64,000 nucleotides of DNA from Thermodesulfobacterium sp. TA1 (GTDB taxonomy: Bacteria; Desulfobacterota; Thermodesulfobacteria; Thermodesulfobacteriales; Thermodesulfobacteriaceae). The notes beneath the pieces are model-generated. The model saw only the letters and a list, made by a program, of their open reading frames with translations, was not told the DNA's origin and did no database searches. This document shows, one piece after another, positions 1 to 8,173 of the stretch. The stretch's first letter is position 1; each line of letters begins with the position of its first letter. The stretch is from the NCBI RefSeq assembly GCF_008630935.1, contig NZ_CP043908.1, forward strand, positions 1,240,001 through 1,304,000. Reading direction: 5' to 3'. The translations under genes and the position numbers were made by a program.

Positions 1-257
1 GCAGCCACGTTTTTTAATTTTACCTGTTCCTTAGGGACTAAAATACCAAACCTTTCAAGCATGTTTACTATGGACTGCACGGTAAACTTGGTCTGGTCTC
101 CGTCTCCGGTCTGTTTAAGACCAACCACTAACCCATAACCTACCAAAAAATTACCTCTTACCCCTTCTACTTCACTTATGTCTTTTAGCCTTACAGAAAA
201 GGCCTGTTCTACCAAGAAAAGAATTAATAAGATTAAAAAACAGCATATCTTCTTCAT
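1..257 (-). CDS. flgI: Flagellar P-ring protein FlgI (N-terminal part, cut by window edge)
   Basis: This is the first 85 codons of FlgI, the protein that forms the periplasmic P-ring around the flagellar rod. The start ATG is preceded by a strong AGGAGG ribosome site. A hydrophobic signal peptide covers roughly residues 1-20, as expected for Sec export. The mature part shows the FlgI opening signature (RLKDI, then GYGLVVGL, then QTGDGDQTKFT). It is the last visible gene of the flgF-flgG-flgA-flgH-flgI run and lies 9 bases after flgH. The rest lies outside the window. Identity is secure from the N-terminal motif and the gene order. Confidence 0.93.
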   Translation of the reverse strand, partial: MKKICCFLILLILFLVEQAFSVRLKDISEVEGVRGNFLVGYGLVVGLKQTGDGDQTKFTVQSIVNMLERFGILVPKEQVKLKNVA

Positions 258-266
258 ACTTCCTCC

Positions 267-971
267 TTAGAACAGCCAGAAAAGTTGTAAAAGTCTGGTG
301 ATAATACCTGGTCCGCTTGCAGCTTCGCTATTGGGTCCTTTACCGCTATACTCTATGTAAGCGTCTGAAATCTGGGTAGAAAGAACCGAATTATCTGCGG
401 CTATATCTTCTGGTCTTACTATTCCTGTAAGGGTTATATACTCAAGGTCTCTATTTCTTTTAATCGTCCTTACCCCTTGAATTACTAAGTTGCCGTTAGG
501 TAAAACCTTAACCACCCTTGCGCTTAAAGTAGCCACAATCTTACTTTGCCTTGCAGTTTGACCTTGACCAGAAGTGGAAGAGCTCATTTCCCCTTTAAAC
601 AAAGTCCCTAAATCTGCAGCATTAGGCAAAAACCTGCTTTTTATCTCGTTTTCATACCCTAAAATGTTTGAAATACCTGCTGAAGCAGAACTACTTTTTC
701 CGCTTTTTTGACTTACTGTATTAGAACTCTGATAGGTCTCCACGATTTTAACGGTTAAAATATCCCCTACGAACCTTGCCCTTTTGTCAGCATAGGCGTA
801 CAAGTCTCTTCCTTCTTTATAAAGAGAACCCTTACTTAAATATCTTCCTTCTTCTACTTGAACGCTTACCTCAGGCGGTGGAGGAGGGGTCGGAGGGGTC
901 TTAGGATCAAACTCCCAACACCCCCATAAAAAGAATAGACATCCCAAAAGCCAAATTTTTGAGATTTTCAT
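267..971 (-). CDS. flgH: Flagellar L-ring lipoprotein FlgH
   Basis: FlgH forms the outer-membrane L-ring of the flagellar basal body. The 234-residue length is normal. Residues 1-18 make a lipoprotein signal ending in the lipobox LWGC, so Cys18 should be lipidated. A short proline-rich stretch follows, then the conserved core with the GDILTVKI strand and the C-terminal IRPEDI-like segment (here VRPEDIAADNSV). Its ATG overlaps the flgA stop (ATGA), so the two are probably translationally coupled. An L-ring gene implies an outer membrane. Confidence 0.95.
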   Translation of the reverse strand: MKISKIWLLGCLFFLWGCWEFDPKTPPTPPPPPEVSVQVEEGRYLSKGSLYKEGRDLYAYADKRARFVGDILTVKIVETYQSSNTVSQKSGKSSSASAGISNILGYENEIKSRFLPNAADLGTLFKGEMSSSTSGQGQTARQSKIVATLSARVVKVLPNGNLVIQGVRTIKRNRDLEYITLTGIVRPEDIAADNSVLSTQISDAYIEYSGKGPNSEAASGPGIITRLLQLFWLF

Positions 972-1669
972 CAGAGCACCACCTCTATCTCTTTTGATGA
1001 AACTACCTTTCCTAAGACCTCTTTATTACTGCTCAGGTTTTTTACCTTAATCATCTCTTCTTTTCTTCCGTCTTGTAAGGCCTTCCCTTTAGCCTGCACC
1101 AAAAATCCCTTGCCTCTGGCTGTAATCACCACCACTTGTCCTCTCTTTATTAAAAGGGCTTCGGCTAAAAAGGACTTTCTTAAGACCACATTAGGTTTAA
1201 GGCTAGTCCTCAATTCTTTACCTAAAACCTCTTCTTTTTGTAAAATCACATCTTGGGGAAGTTTAGAAAGGGGCTTTTTCTCAAAGACCACATGTTCTTC
1301 TCTGATTACCTCTCCTTTTTCTAAAGGCTTGGTTAAAACCAAAACAGGGACATAAGCCTCCACATAACCCCAAACTCTAATCCTTAGGGCTTCTTTTCCC
1401 TCTTTAAAAAACACCAAAACTAAAGTATTAGACCCAAGCCCAGCCCTTCCTAAAAAATTAGCTTTATACGGGATGTTTTTTTCTACTTTGACATTCCTTG
1501 GTTCTACACTAAACCTTTCTAAGCTTAAATTAGGATAAACTTTACCTAACCTTGCCTCTATTTCTTTTAAAAAGATTTTTTTATAGTCTTCTGGTGTATA
1601 AAAATCTTCTGCCCTTAAAGAACTAAAGAAAAAAACTACTAAAACCCAAACCAAACCAAACCTTCTCAT
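971..1669 (-). CDS. flgA: Flagellar P-ring assembly chaperone FlgA
   Basis: FlgA is the periplasmic chaperone needed for P-ring (FlgI) assembly. Residues 1-20 form a Sec signal peptide ending SSLRA. The C-terminal half carries the SAF-type domain (LTKPLEKGEVIREEHV, then VLGKELRTSLKPN, then VVITARGKGFLVQAKGKAL), which is the diagnostic part of the family. The length of 232 residues is typical. It lies 6 bases after flgG and overlaps flgH by the ATGA arrangement. Confidence 0.93.
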   Translation of the reverse strand: MRRFGLVWVLVVFFFSSLRAEDFYTPEDYKKIFLKEIEARLGKVYPNLSLERFSVEPRNVKVEKNIPYKANFLGRAGLGSNTLVLVFFKEGKEALRIRVWGYVEAYVPVLVLTKPLEKGEVIREEHVVFEKKPLSKLPQDVILQKEEVLGKELRTSLKPNVVLRKSFLAEALLIKRGQVVVITARGKGFLVQAKGKALQDGRKEEMIKVKNLSSNKEVLGKVVSSKEIEVVL

Positions 1670-1675
1670 CTAACC

Positions 1676-2458
1676 TTACCTCTTAAGGTTATTGGCTATC
1701 TCTAAAAGTTGGTCTGCGGTTAAAACCCCTTTGGAGTTAGACTCATAAGCCCTCTGCGTAATGATCATTTTTACCATCTCTTCTACTATATCTACGTTAG
1801 ACATCTCAAGATATCCCTGGGCTATTGTTCCAAACCCGTTTTGTCCAGGATTTCCTTCTATCACATCTCCAGCAGCATCGGTTGGTTTAAAAAGATTTCT
1901 TCCAACCGCATAAAGACCTGCAGGGTTGGTAAAGTCGTAAATGGTAAGTTGTGCCTGGGCTAAGGTCTCTCCTCTTGGTCCAAGAGCAGTAATAACTCCG
2001 TCAGGGGTAATCTCAATCCTTGCCGTGCCTTGAGGAACAGCAAATTCAGGTTGTAGCCTTGCACCATCAGGGGTGACGATATAACCATCGCGGTCAAGCT
2101 TAAAATTTCCTGCCCTGGTATAATATTCCTCTCCCCCCATGATTACCCTAAAAAAACCCCTTCCCTCTATAGCCCAATCAAGCTCTTGGTTGGTTAGCTG
2201 ATATTCGCCTTGAGTAAAAAGTTTGGGGACTGCTACAGGCCTTACCCCAAGACCTATCTGCATTCCTACAGGAACCTGGGTTCCGTCAGCTGTCAAAGCA
2301 CCGGCAAGCTTTAAATTTTGATAAAATAAATCCTCAAAATCGACCCTACTTTTTTTGAACCCCACGGTATTTACATTAGCAAGGTTGTTAGCTATCACAT
2401 CAAGCTGTAACTGCTGTCCTTGCATCCCTGTTGCAGCACTCCAAAGTCCTCTTATCAT
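1676..2458 (-). CDS. flgG: Flagellar distal rod protein FlgG
   Basis: FlgG builds the distal rod of the flagellum. The 260-residue protein has the N-terminal rod motif ANNLANVNTVGFKKS and the C-terminal helix SNVDIVEEMVKMIITQRAYE that mark the rod/hook family, and the start MIRGLWSAATGM is close to the FlgG consensus. No signal peptide is seen, as expected for a type III export substrate. It follows flgF by 20 bases, and the pair together with flgA, flgH and flgI is the usual order. Confidence 0.95.
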   Translation of the reverse strand: MIRGLWSAATGMQGQQLQLDVIANNLANVNTVGFKKSRVDFEDLFYQNLKLAGALTADGTQVPVGMQIGLGVRPVAVPKLFTQGEYQLTNQELDWAIEGRGFFRVIMGGEEYYTRAGNFKLDRDGYIVTPDGARLQPEFAVPQGTARIEITPDGVITALGPRGETLAQAQLTIYDFTNPAGLYAVGRNLFKPTDAAGDVIEGNPGQNGFGTIAQGYLEMSNVDIVEEMVKMIITQRAYESNSKGVLTADQLLEIANNLKR

Positions 2459-2478
2459 CCTTTATCCCCCTTTTAAAA

Positions 2479-3240
2479 CTATCTATTTAAACCCAAAAGT
2501 TTTTCCGTAGCCTCATCCCAGCCTTGGATAGTCTTTTGGACTGCCTGAAAGGTTCTTTGTATCTCTATCAAACCTACCATCTCCCTTACAGGATTAACAT
2601 TAGATTTTTCTAAAAAGCCTTGTCTCACCTCAAAATTATTAGCCGGAGTTTCTTCTGTCCCCTCTGCTATGTATAGGTTTTCTCCTACCTTTTTAAGTTT
2701 GGTTGGGTCTTGAAAGGTAACCACATCAAACCTTCCTAACTCGGTTCCATCTATAGACAAAATTCCGTCAGGAGATACCTGAAGTCTGTAATCATCCATC
2801 GTGATAAGCCCACCTTTTGCCATTCCAGGGTCAACCACCAGGGGCGCACCGTTTACCAAAACCGGATAACCTTCTGGGGTAACCAACCTTCTCTGAGTAT
2901 CTAACGTAAAATTTCCTGCTCTAGTATAGGCTATTCCATTAGGGGTTTGAACCTTAAAAAAACCTTCTCCTACGATGGCAAAATGCAAAGGATTTTGAGT
3001 ATGTTCTAAAATCCCCTGTTCTTTGTTTAAATAAGGAACAGTTTCTTTAAAAGCCCTTCTTCCCTTGGGACCGATTTTTTTCATCAAAACCTCTTGAAAA
3101 CTCAACCTGTCTTCTTTATAACCTGGAGTATCAACATTAGCCAAATTGTTGGTAGTAACCGTTAGCCTTCTGTCAAGCAGTTGAGCCGCTTCTAACGCCT
3201 CAAGTAAACCAAGCTGAGGATTAATCTGAATTCCCTTCAT
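2479..3240 (-). CDS. flgF: Flagellar proximal rod protein FlgF
   Basis: This 253-residue rod protein is assigned to FlgF, part of the proximal rod. It has the family N-terminal motif TNNLANVDTPGYKEDRLSF and a C-terminal helix SNVNPVREMVGLIEIQRTFQ. It resembles FlgG but sits directly upstream of it, which is the usual FlgF position. An SD-like GAGGGGG stretch precedes the ATG. As the first gene of the minus-strand flagellar run, its promoter should lie within 3241-3594. It could be annotated simply as a flagellar hook-basal body protein. Confidence 0.9.
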   Translation of the reverse strand: MKGIQINPQLGLLEALEAAQLLDRRLTVTTNNLANVDTPGYKEDRLSFQEVLMKKIGPKGRRAFKETVPYLNKEQGILEHTQNPLHFAIVGEGFFKVQTPNGIAYTRAGNFTLDTQRRLVTPEGYPVLVNGAPLVVDPGMAKGGLITMDDYRLQVSPDGILSIDGTELGRFDVVTFQDPTKLKKVGENLYIAEGTEETPANNFEVRQGFLEKSNVNPVREMVGLIEIQRTFQAVQKTIQGWDEATEKLLGLNR

Positions 3241-3536
3241 ACCCCCCTCTTATCTAAATCCTTAAAACTCTTTTTTATTTTATAAACAAAAATCATGCCT
3301 ATTCTTGCAAACCTCAAAATCTCTTAAAATGCTGGGTTAAAAAAAGAAAAAAGAAAAACTTTTCCTACTTCGGGGAAATTTTTTCTTTCTCAAAAATAAG
3401 AAGGAAAACTTTTTCTGTTTATACTACTTTGATCAAGGTATTTTTTATACCTTTCAATTATAAGACCCTTTATCAAAGAGAATATCCATCTAAAAGATGT
3501 AAACCAGTTAGTCCCCTTAAAAAAGGTTTGGCTGAC

Positions 3537-3551
3537 TATACTTGAAGTATA
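3537..3551. promoter_or_regulatory. 15-base perfect palindrome with overlapping weak promoter
   Basis: TATACTT-G-AAGTATA is a perfect inverted repeat around one central base. On the minus strand it overlaps a possible -10 (TATACT) lying 15 bases after a TTGACA hexamer at the 3' side of bamA. It could be an operator or simply A/T-rich chance. Function is inferred only. Confidence 0.3.
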
Positions 3552-3570
3552 AAGATTAAAAGCTTATGTC

Positions 3571-3589
3571 AAAAAATTGACTTTGTCAA
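3571..3589 (-). terminator. Candidate rho-independent terminator after bamA
   Basis: On the minus strand the bamA stop codon is followed at once by TTGAC-AAA-GTCAA and a run of six T. The stem is only 5 base pairs and A/T-rich, so termination may be partial. Confidence 0.45.
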
Positions 3590-3594
3590 AAATT

Positions 3595-6264
3595 TTAAAA
3601 GTTTCCGCCGATGCTAAAGTTAAAATTACTTGAATCTTCGCGAGGCTTTTTATCTATGTTATAACCCCATTCTAACCTTAAAGGTCCAAAGGGAGAAAGC
3701 CATCGCAACCCTACTCCTACGCTTTTTCTAAGGTCTGAAAACTGAAATTCCGTATTTTTATCCCACACGTTTCCCATGTCATAAAAAACCACTCCGTTTA
3801 GGTTTATATGTTTGATCAGAGGAAAAATAAACTCTAACTGAGTATAAAGCTTTCTAGTACCTCCTATTTTGTCGTCTGTATCAGGGTCCCGAGGAGAAAT
3901 GTCACCATACTTATATCCTCTTACAGAGTTTATTCCACCTAAGAAAAATCTCTCATAAACCGGAATTTTCCTTGCTCCTCCTTCGGTTAAATAACCATAA
4001 CCAAGGGCTGCATGAAAGGTAAACTTATAAAAAGGAACATAAACCTGATGTTCTCCTTCTATCTTAATGTAGTTGCTATCCCCGCCTAACCATTTTTCTG
4101 CTACCTCAAAGTCTAAACCATGATACCACCCTTTAGTAGGCATAAAATACCTGTTTCTTGAGTCATAGCTCACACCAAACTGAAAAGCACTGGTAAATTT
4201 AATATCCTTAGACTCTAAGATGATTTTAGCTACATTACTTGAAAGGTCTTCTAATTGGGTATAATCTAATCTATATCCGACGTAAGCTGAAAGCTTAGAA
4301 GTAAGATTATAACCTATTTTTAGAGATGCCCCTTTACTATCTTTAGTAAAATCGTCGTACTCTATCTCATAGTTATAAAGAGACCATCCAAGAGAATATC
4401 TGGTATCTCTAAAGTAAGGGTCGTAAAAATTGATAGAATAACGGCTGGATTTAGTACCAAGTCTTGCAGATACGTTTAACCTTTGGCCTTTACCTAAGAA
4501 GTTTCTTTCGGTTACATCTAACATCAGCATAAACTTATCATAGGAACTATAACCACCACCAATACCAAAAGACCCGGTAAGCATCTCTTTTACTTTTACT
4601 TTAAGATTGACTTCCTCTTCCTTAGCAGCCTTTTCTTTTTCTATTTTTATGTCCTCAAAAAACCCTAACCTTCTTATCCTTACCTCGCTTTCTTCTATCC
4701 TCTTTTCGCTGTAAGGCCAACCTTCGGCTATCGCAACTTGTCTTCTAATAACCTTGTCCCTGGTTTTAGTGTTTCCTTCTATCTCGATCCTATTAACATA
4801 AACCACTGGACCTTTATCTACTTTAAAACTTATGTTAATAACCTTAGCCTTAGGGTCTTTGTCAAAATCAGTGGTTACCTTAGTATAGGCATATCCATAA
4901 TCTGCAAAAAGATGGGTAAGAATGCTTTCATCTTGTTTTAGGTTTTCTAAACTAAAAACCTTGCCAGGCAAGGTTTTTAACTTCTGATAAATTTTATCCT
5001 CTGGGAAAAGGTCCTGTTTTATCTCAACCTTTCCTACCTTATACTGTTCTCCTTCCTCTATAGGAATTTTGATCACTACCCCGTCTTCCTCTTCTTTAAT
5101 AATAGGCTCTCCCACCTTTACGTCAATAAAACCACGATTTTTATAAAAACTTTCTATTTTTCCTAAATCTCGATAAAGAAAAGCTAAATTATAGACCCCT
5201 GGTTCAGCTAAGGGTTCAGGGGTAGTTAAGGTTCTTAAATACTGAGTTGCCTTTTTGATAGGAGAAAACACCGATTTTTCGGATACAGAAAGGAAGCCTT
5301 TTAACTCCTTTTCCGCAATAGCTTTGTTTCCAACAAAATCTATCTTTTTAATATACTTTTTCTTGCCCTCTTTTACCTCAACTATCAGTTTTACTTGGGC
5401 TTGAGAAACCTTTTCTAAATTTAGGTTTACTTCTGTTCCGCTGTAGCCTAACTGCTCATAATAAGCCTTAACGGTTTCGATAACTTTATCTAAATCTTTG
5501 GAGGTAAGCACCTGGCCTTCTTTAAAGTCAATAATCTTTAAAAGGTCTTCTGTTTTTATCTGTTTATTTCCTTTAAACACCATCTCTTTGAGAGAGGGAT
5601 TTTCTTTAAACTCAAAAATCACTATTACACCCTTTATCCCTTTTTCTAACTTAATTTCTATGTTTTCAAAATAGCCCATTTTATATAGATTTCTAAGGTC
5701 TGTGTTTAATTTTTTATAATCTAAGATATCTCCGGGTTTGGTAGCAATGTTAGGATAAAGCAGGTCTTCCTTAATTCTCATATTCCCGATTAATCTTATT
5801 TCTTCTATCAATTCTTTTTTCTCAAAAATGCTCTTTAGATAGATAATCGTTTGGGAGATAAGGTGCTCTAAGTTCCCAACCTCACCTACTACGTTAAAAT
5901 ATTGTCTTTTCTCACCTGGCAAAAGAAGCTTCCATTCCAAACTTACATTATTTCCTATTAAAAAGCATTTAATCTCAGCTATTCCTTCATAAATACCTGT
6001 TTTTAAAAAGGCTTTAGCTTCTTTTTCGTAAAGGGACTTTTTTTCTAAAAGAAACCCTTCTTCTTGTAAAGCCTCTTTTAGGTCTTTAAGGTAAGCTTCC
6101 AAAACCTGACTGCTATTAGGTTCTCCTAAGGATTTGGTTGAATAAATAAGGAAGTTAGTTTGAGCACAAAGCAGTGGGGTTATCCACCATCCAAATAATA
6201 AAATAAAAAGCAAAAGCGTCTTTTTCAAAGCCTCAAGCCTTTTTAAAAAGTTCCTCTTTCCCAT
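3595..6264 (-). CDS. bamA: Outer membrane protein assembly factor BamA (Omp85)
   Basis: BamA is the core of the machine that folds beta-barrel proteins into the outer membrane. The 889-residue protein has an N-terminal signal-like hydrophobic segment (about residues 15-34), a series of POTRA repeats (roughly 155-535, for example the FKGNKQIKTEDLL and IEGNTKTRDKVIRRQ units), and a C-terminal barrel (about 560-889). The barrel holds the conserved GGINSVRGYKYG segment, equivalent to the VRGY/VRGF loop-6 motif, and ends in an aromatic residue (GGNF). It is somewhat longer than the E. coli protein, with an extra N-terminal region of about 120 residues before the first POTRA. Its start overlaps the lolD end by 22 bases, placing it in the lysS-lolC-lolD-bamA run. 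Confidence 0.95.
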   Translation of the reverse strand: MGKRNFLKRLEALKKTLLLFILLFGWWITPLLCAQTNFLIYSTKSLGEPNSSQVLEAYLKDLKEALQEEGFLLEKKSLYEKEAKAFLKTGIYEGIAEIKCFLIGNNVSLEWKLLLPGEKRQYFNVVGEVGNLEHLISQTIIYLKSIFEKKELIEEIRLIGNMRIKEDLLYPNIATKPGDILDYKKLNTDLRNLYKMGYFENIEIKLEKGIKGVIVIFEFKENPSLKEMVFKGNKQIKTEDLLKIIDFKEGQVLTSKDLDKVIETVKAYYEQLGYSGTEVNLNLEKVSQAQVKLIVEVKEGKKKYIKKIDFVGNKAIAEKELKGFLSVSEKSVFSPIKKATQYLRTLTTPEPLAEPGVYNLAFLYRDLGKIESFYKNRGFIDVKVGEPIIKEEEDGVVIKIPIEEGEQYKVGKVEIKQDLFPEDKIYQKLKTLPGKVFSLENLKQDESILTHLFADYGYAYTKVTTDFDKDPKAKVINISFKVDKGPVVYVNRIEIEGNTKTRDKVIRRQVAIAEGWPYSEKRIEESEVRIRRLGFFEDIKIEKEKAAKEEEVNLKVKVKEMLTGSFGIGGGYSSYDKFMLMLDVTERNFLGKGQRLNVSARLGTKSSRYSINFYDPYFRDTRYSLGWSLYNYEIEYDDFTKDSKGASLKIGYNLTSKLSAYVGYRLDYTQLEDLSSNVAKIILESKDIKFTSAFQFGVSYDSRNRYFMPTKGWYHGLDFEVAEKWLGGDSNYIKIEGEHQVYVPFYKFTFHAALGYGYLTEGGARKIPVYERFFLGGINSVRGYKYGDISPRDPDTDDKIGGTRKLYTQLEFIFPLIKHINLNGVVFYDMGNVWDKNTEFQFSDLRKSVGVGLRWLSPFGPLRLEWGYNIDKKPREDSSNFNFSIGGNF

Positions 6265-6938
6265 TTTACCAGAAAACCGTTTTTTAGCAAAAAGATTTTT
6301 TTCATCCTTTTAGCAAGCTCCCAGTTATGGGTCACCATTACTACTGCGGTATTAAACTCTTGATTAAGGGTTAGAAAAGCATTTATTACCTCTTCTGAAC
6401 TTACCGGGTCAAGGTTACCGGTAGGTTCATCTGCCAGCACCACTACAGGGTTTAAAAAAAGAGCTCTTGCAATAGCCGTCCTTTGTCTTTCTCCTCCAGA
6501 AAGGGTAGAAGGTTTATGGTCTTTTCTATGAAAAATTCCCAATTTTTTTAAAAGGTTTTCTGCTTTGGTTTTGCATTCCTCTTTTTTTAAATTAGCGATT
6601 AACCCAGGAAGAATAACGTTTTCAAGAACCGTAAACTCTGGTAAAAGATGGTGTAGTTGAAAAACAAATCCGATCTTTTTTCTTATCTGGAGAAGGGCAT
6701 CTTCTTGACTATAATCTATTTTTTTCCCTAAAAAATATATCTCTCCACCAGTAGGTTGATCAAGGGTTCCCATAAGGTTTAATAAAGTTGTCTTTCCTAC
6801 TCCAGAAGGTCCTACTACCGCGATAAGGTCTCCTTGGTAAACCTCTAAGTCTATTTTTTTTAAAATTTCAATCTCCTCGTTTATATACTTATATTTTTTA
6901 GAAACCGATTTTAAGGCTAAAACCAGAAGGTTATCCAT
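6243..6938 (-). CDS. lolD: Lipoprotein-releasing ABC transporter, ATPase LolD
   Basis: LolD is the ATPase of the inner-membrane complex that releases outer-membrane lipoproteins. It has Walker A GPSGVGKTT (residues 43-51), the ABC signature LSGGERQR (about 145-152), Walker B VVLADEPTGNLD and the switch histidine in VMVTHNWELA. The 231-residue length fits. The sequence alone belongs to the broad LolD/MacB/FtsE class. The overlap with a LolC-like permease and with bamA supports LolD. Confidence 0.9.
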   Translation of the reverse strand: MDNLLVLALKSVSKKYKYINEEIEILKKIDLEVYQGDLIAVVGPSGVGKTTLLNLMGTLDQPTGGEIYFLGKKIDYSQEDALLQIRKKIGFVFQLHHLLPEFTVLENVILPGLIANLKKEECKTKAENLLKKLGIFHRKDHKPSTLSGGERQRTAIARALFLNPVVVLADEPTGNLDPVSSEEVINAFLTLNQEFNTAVVMVTHNWELAKRMKKIFLLKNGFLVKWERGTF

Positions 6939-8163
6939 GACGTAAGACCTCTGCAGGCATGATTTCAGAAGCCTTTTTGGCAGGATAAAGGCAGGCTACC
7001 AAACTTATAAACATAGAAACAAAAACGATGACTACTATGTCAAAAAATTTTAGAGAAACAGGCATATATTCTACCGGGTAAACATCACTCGGTAGTTTAA
7101 CCACAGGGTATTTAGAAAGCAGTATACAAAGGCTACTTCCTAAAACTAATCCCAAAACCACACCTATAAAGGCAAACAAAAATCCGCTATAAAAAAACAA
7201 GGTCATCACATCCTTCGAAGAAGCGCCAAGTGCTCTTAAAATGGCTATATCCATCTTTTTTTCAGAAACAAGCATAACCATCGCGGCGATTATCGTAAAA
7301 AGGGAAACGGCAATCATAAGGCTTAATACCACAAAAAGACCAAGTTTTTCCATCTTAAGGGCAGCAAAAAGATTTCTGTTCCATTCCTGCCAATCAAGGA
7401 TTTGAGCCTCAAAACCTAAAGAAGCAACCAATCTTTCTTTATATATTTGTGATTTAAAAGGGTCTTTTAGTTTAACCTCTAAAGACCTATTAACAGGGTT
7501 TAAGTAAGCAAAAAAGACCTCAGAAGGAGCAAATACTAAGCTTAAGTCAAAGTCATAGACCCCGGTTTCAAACCACCCTACTATCTTAAGGTTTATTATT
7601 TTGGGGACAAAACCAAAGGGGGTAAACATACCCTCAGCACTCATAAAATTTAAAACGTCACCCACTTCCAATCCCAGACGATCTTTTAGTTTTTTACCCA
7701 CCACTATCGGAAGGCTTCCTTGGGGTATCTGACTGTTTAAAAGTTTTTTTTCTACATAGAAAACTTTAAAACCTCTTTCTCTTTGTAAACCACTAAAATT
7801 AGAGGCTTTAAGAACTACCCCTATGGGATGGGAACGAGCAATAATCAATCCCTGAACAGAAGAGGTTTCCTGAAGGCTTATCAGTTCATTTTTAGGTATT
7901 TCTTTTTCTACTAAAGTTTTAATTTTTAAGGCCAGGTCTGGGTTCCAAAAGGTGATGGTAATATGAGGGTTTAGGCTTAAAATCTTTTCAGCTACCGCTT
8001 CTTTAAACCCGGTTATCACCGCGTTTACTACGGTTAAAGCACCAACGCTAAGGGCTACTCCTAAAATCGAAATAATCGCTATGATACCTGTAAAACGTTC
8101 TCTTTTCCGAGAAAAAACATATTTAAAAGCTAACCACACCCTCCAGTTATTAGAAAACCTCAT
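6931..8163 (-). CDS. lolC: Lipoprotein-releasing ABC transporter, permease LolC/LolE
   Basis: This is the transmembrane partner of LolD. It has a first membrane segment near residues 23-48 (IIAIISILGVALSVGALTVV), a large periplasmic domain (about 50-270), and three C-terminal membrane segments containing the FtsX-type permease core (MDIAILRALGASSKDV). The 410-residue length is normal for LolC/E. Only one permease gene is present, so the complex may be built from two copies of this subunit. It overlaps lolD by 8 bases. LolC and LolE cannot be told apart from this alone. Confidence 0.9.
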   Translation of the reverse strand: MRFSNNWRVWLAFKYVFSRKRERFTGIIAIISILGVALSVGALTVVNAVITGFKEAVAEKILSLNPHITITFWNPDLALKIKTLVEKEIPKNELISLQETSSVQGLIIARSHPIGVVLKASNFSGLQRERGFKVFYVEKKLLNSQIPQGSLPIVVGKKLKDRLGLEVGDVLNFMSAEGMFTPFGFVPKIINLKIVGWFETGVYDFDLSLVFAPSEVFFAYLNPVNRSLEVKLKDPFKSQIYKERLVASLGFEAQILDWQEWNRNLFAALKMEKLGLFVVLSLMIAVSLFTIIAAMVMLVSEKKMDIAILRALGASSKDVMTLFFYSGFLFAFIGVVLGLVLGSSLCILLSKYPVVKLPSDVYPVEYMPVSLKFFDIVVIVFVSMFISLVACLYPAKKASEIMPAEVLRHG

Positions 8164-8173
8164 TCGAAGCTCT

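Larger units (their letters stand above)
3241..3594. other. Gap between bamA and flgF
   Basis: No gene is seen in these 354 bases. They must hold the end of the lysS-lolC-lolD-bamA transcript and the start of the flagellar transcript, both on the minus strand. Two separate features inside are listed: a short terminator-like hairpin next to the bamA stop and a 15-base perfect palindrome. The middle is A/T-rich, with imperfect inverted copies of a GAAAAACTTTTCC-like sequence near 3350 and 3411. No convincing flagellar sigma-28 or sigma-54 promoter could be fixed by eye. Confidence 0.5.

Noticed and set aside
3285-3300. Sigma-54-like sequence before flgF (GGCATG, then TTGTTT on the minus strand)
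   Set aside because: The -24 GG is present, but the -12 element has GT where GC is needed, so it is not a supported site.
3350-3425. Imperfect inverted repeats rich in A and T between flgF and bamA
   Set aside because: The pairing is imperfect and on the strand opposite to both genes' transcription would serve no gene; probably low-complexity sequence.
3425-3440. TTGATCAA near the bamA-flgF gap, resembling half of an FNR site
   Set aside because: It lacks the 4-base spacer between half-sites that the nrfH box has.
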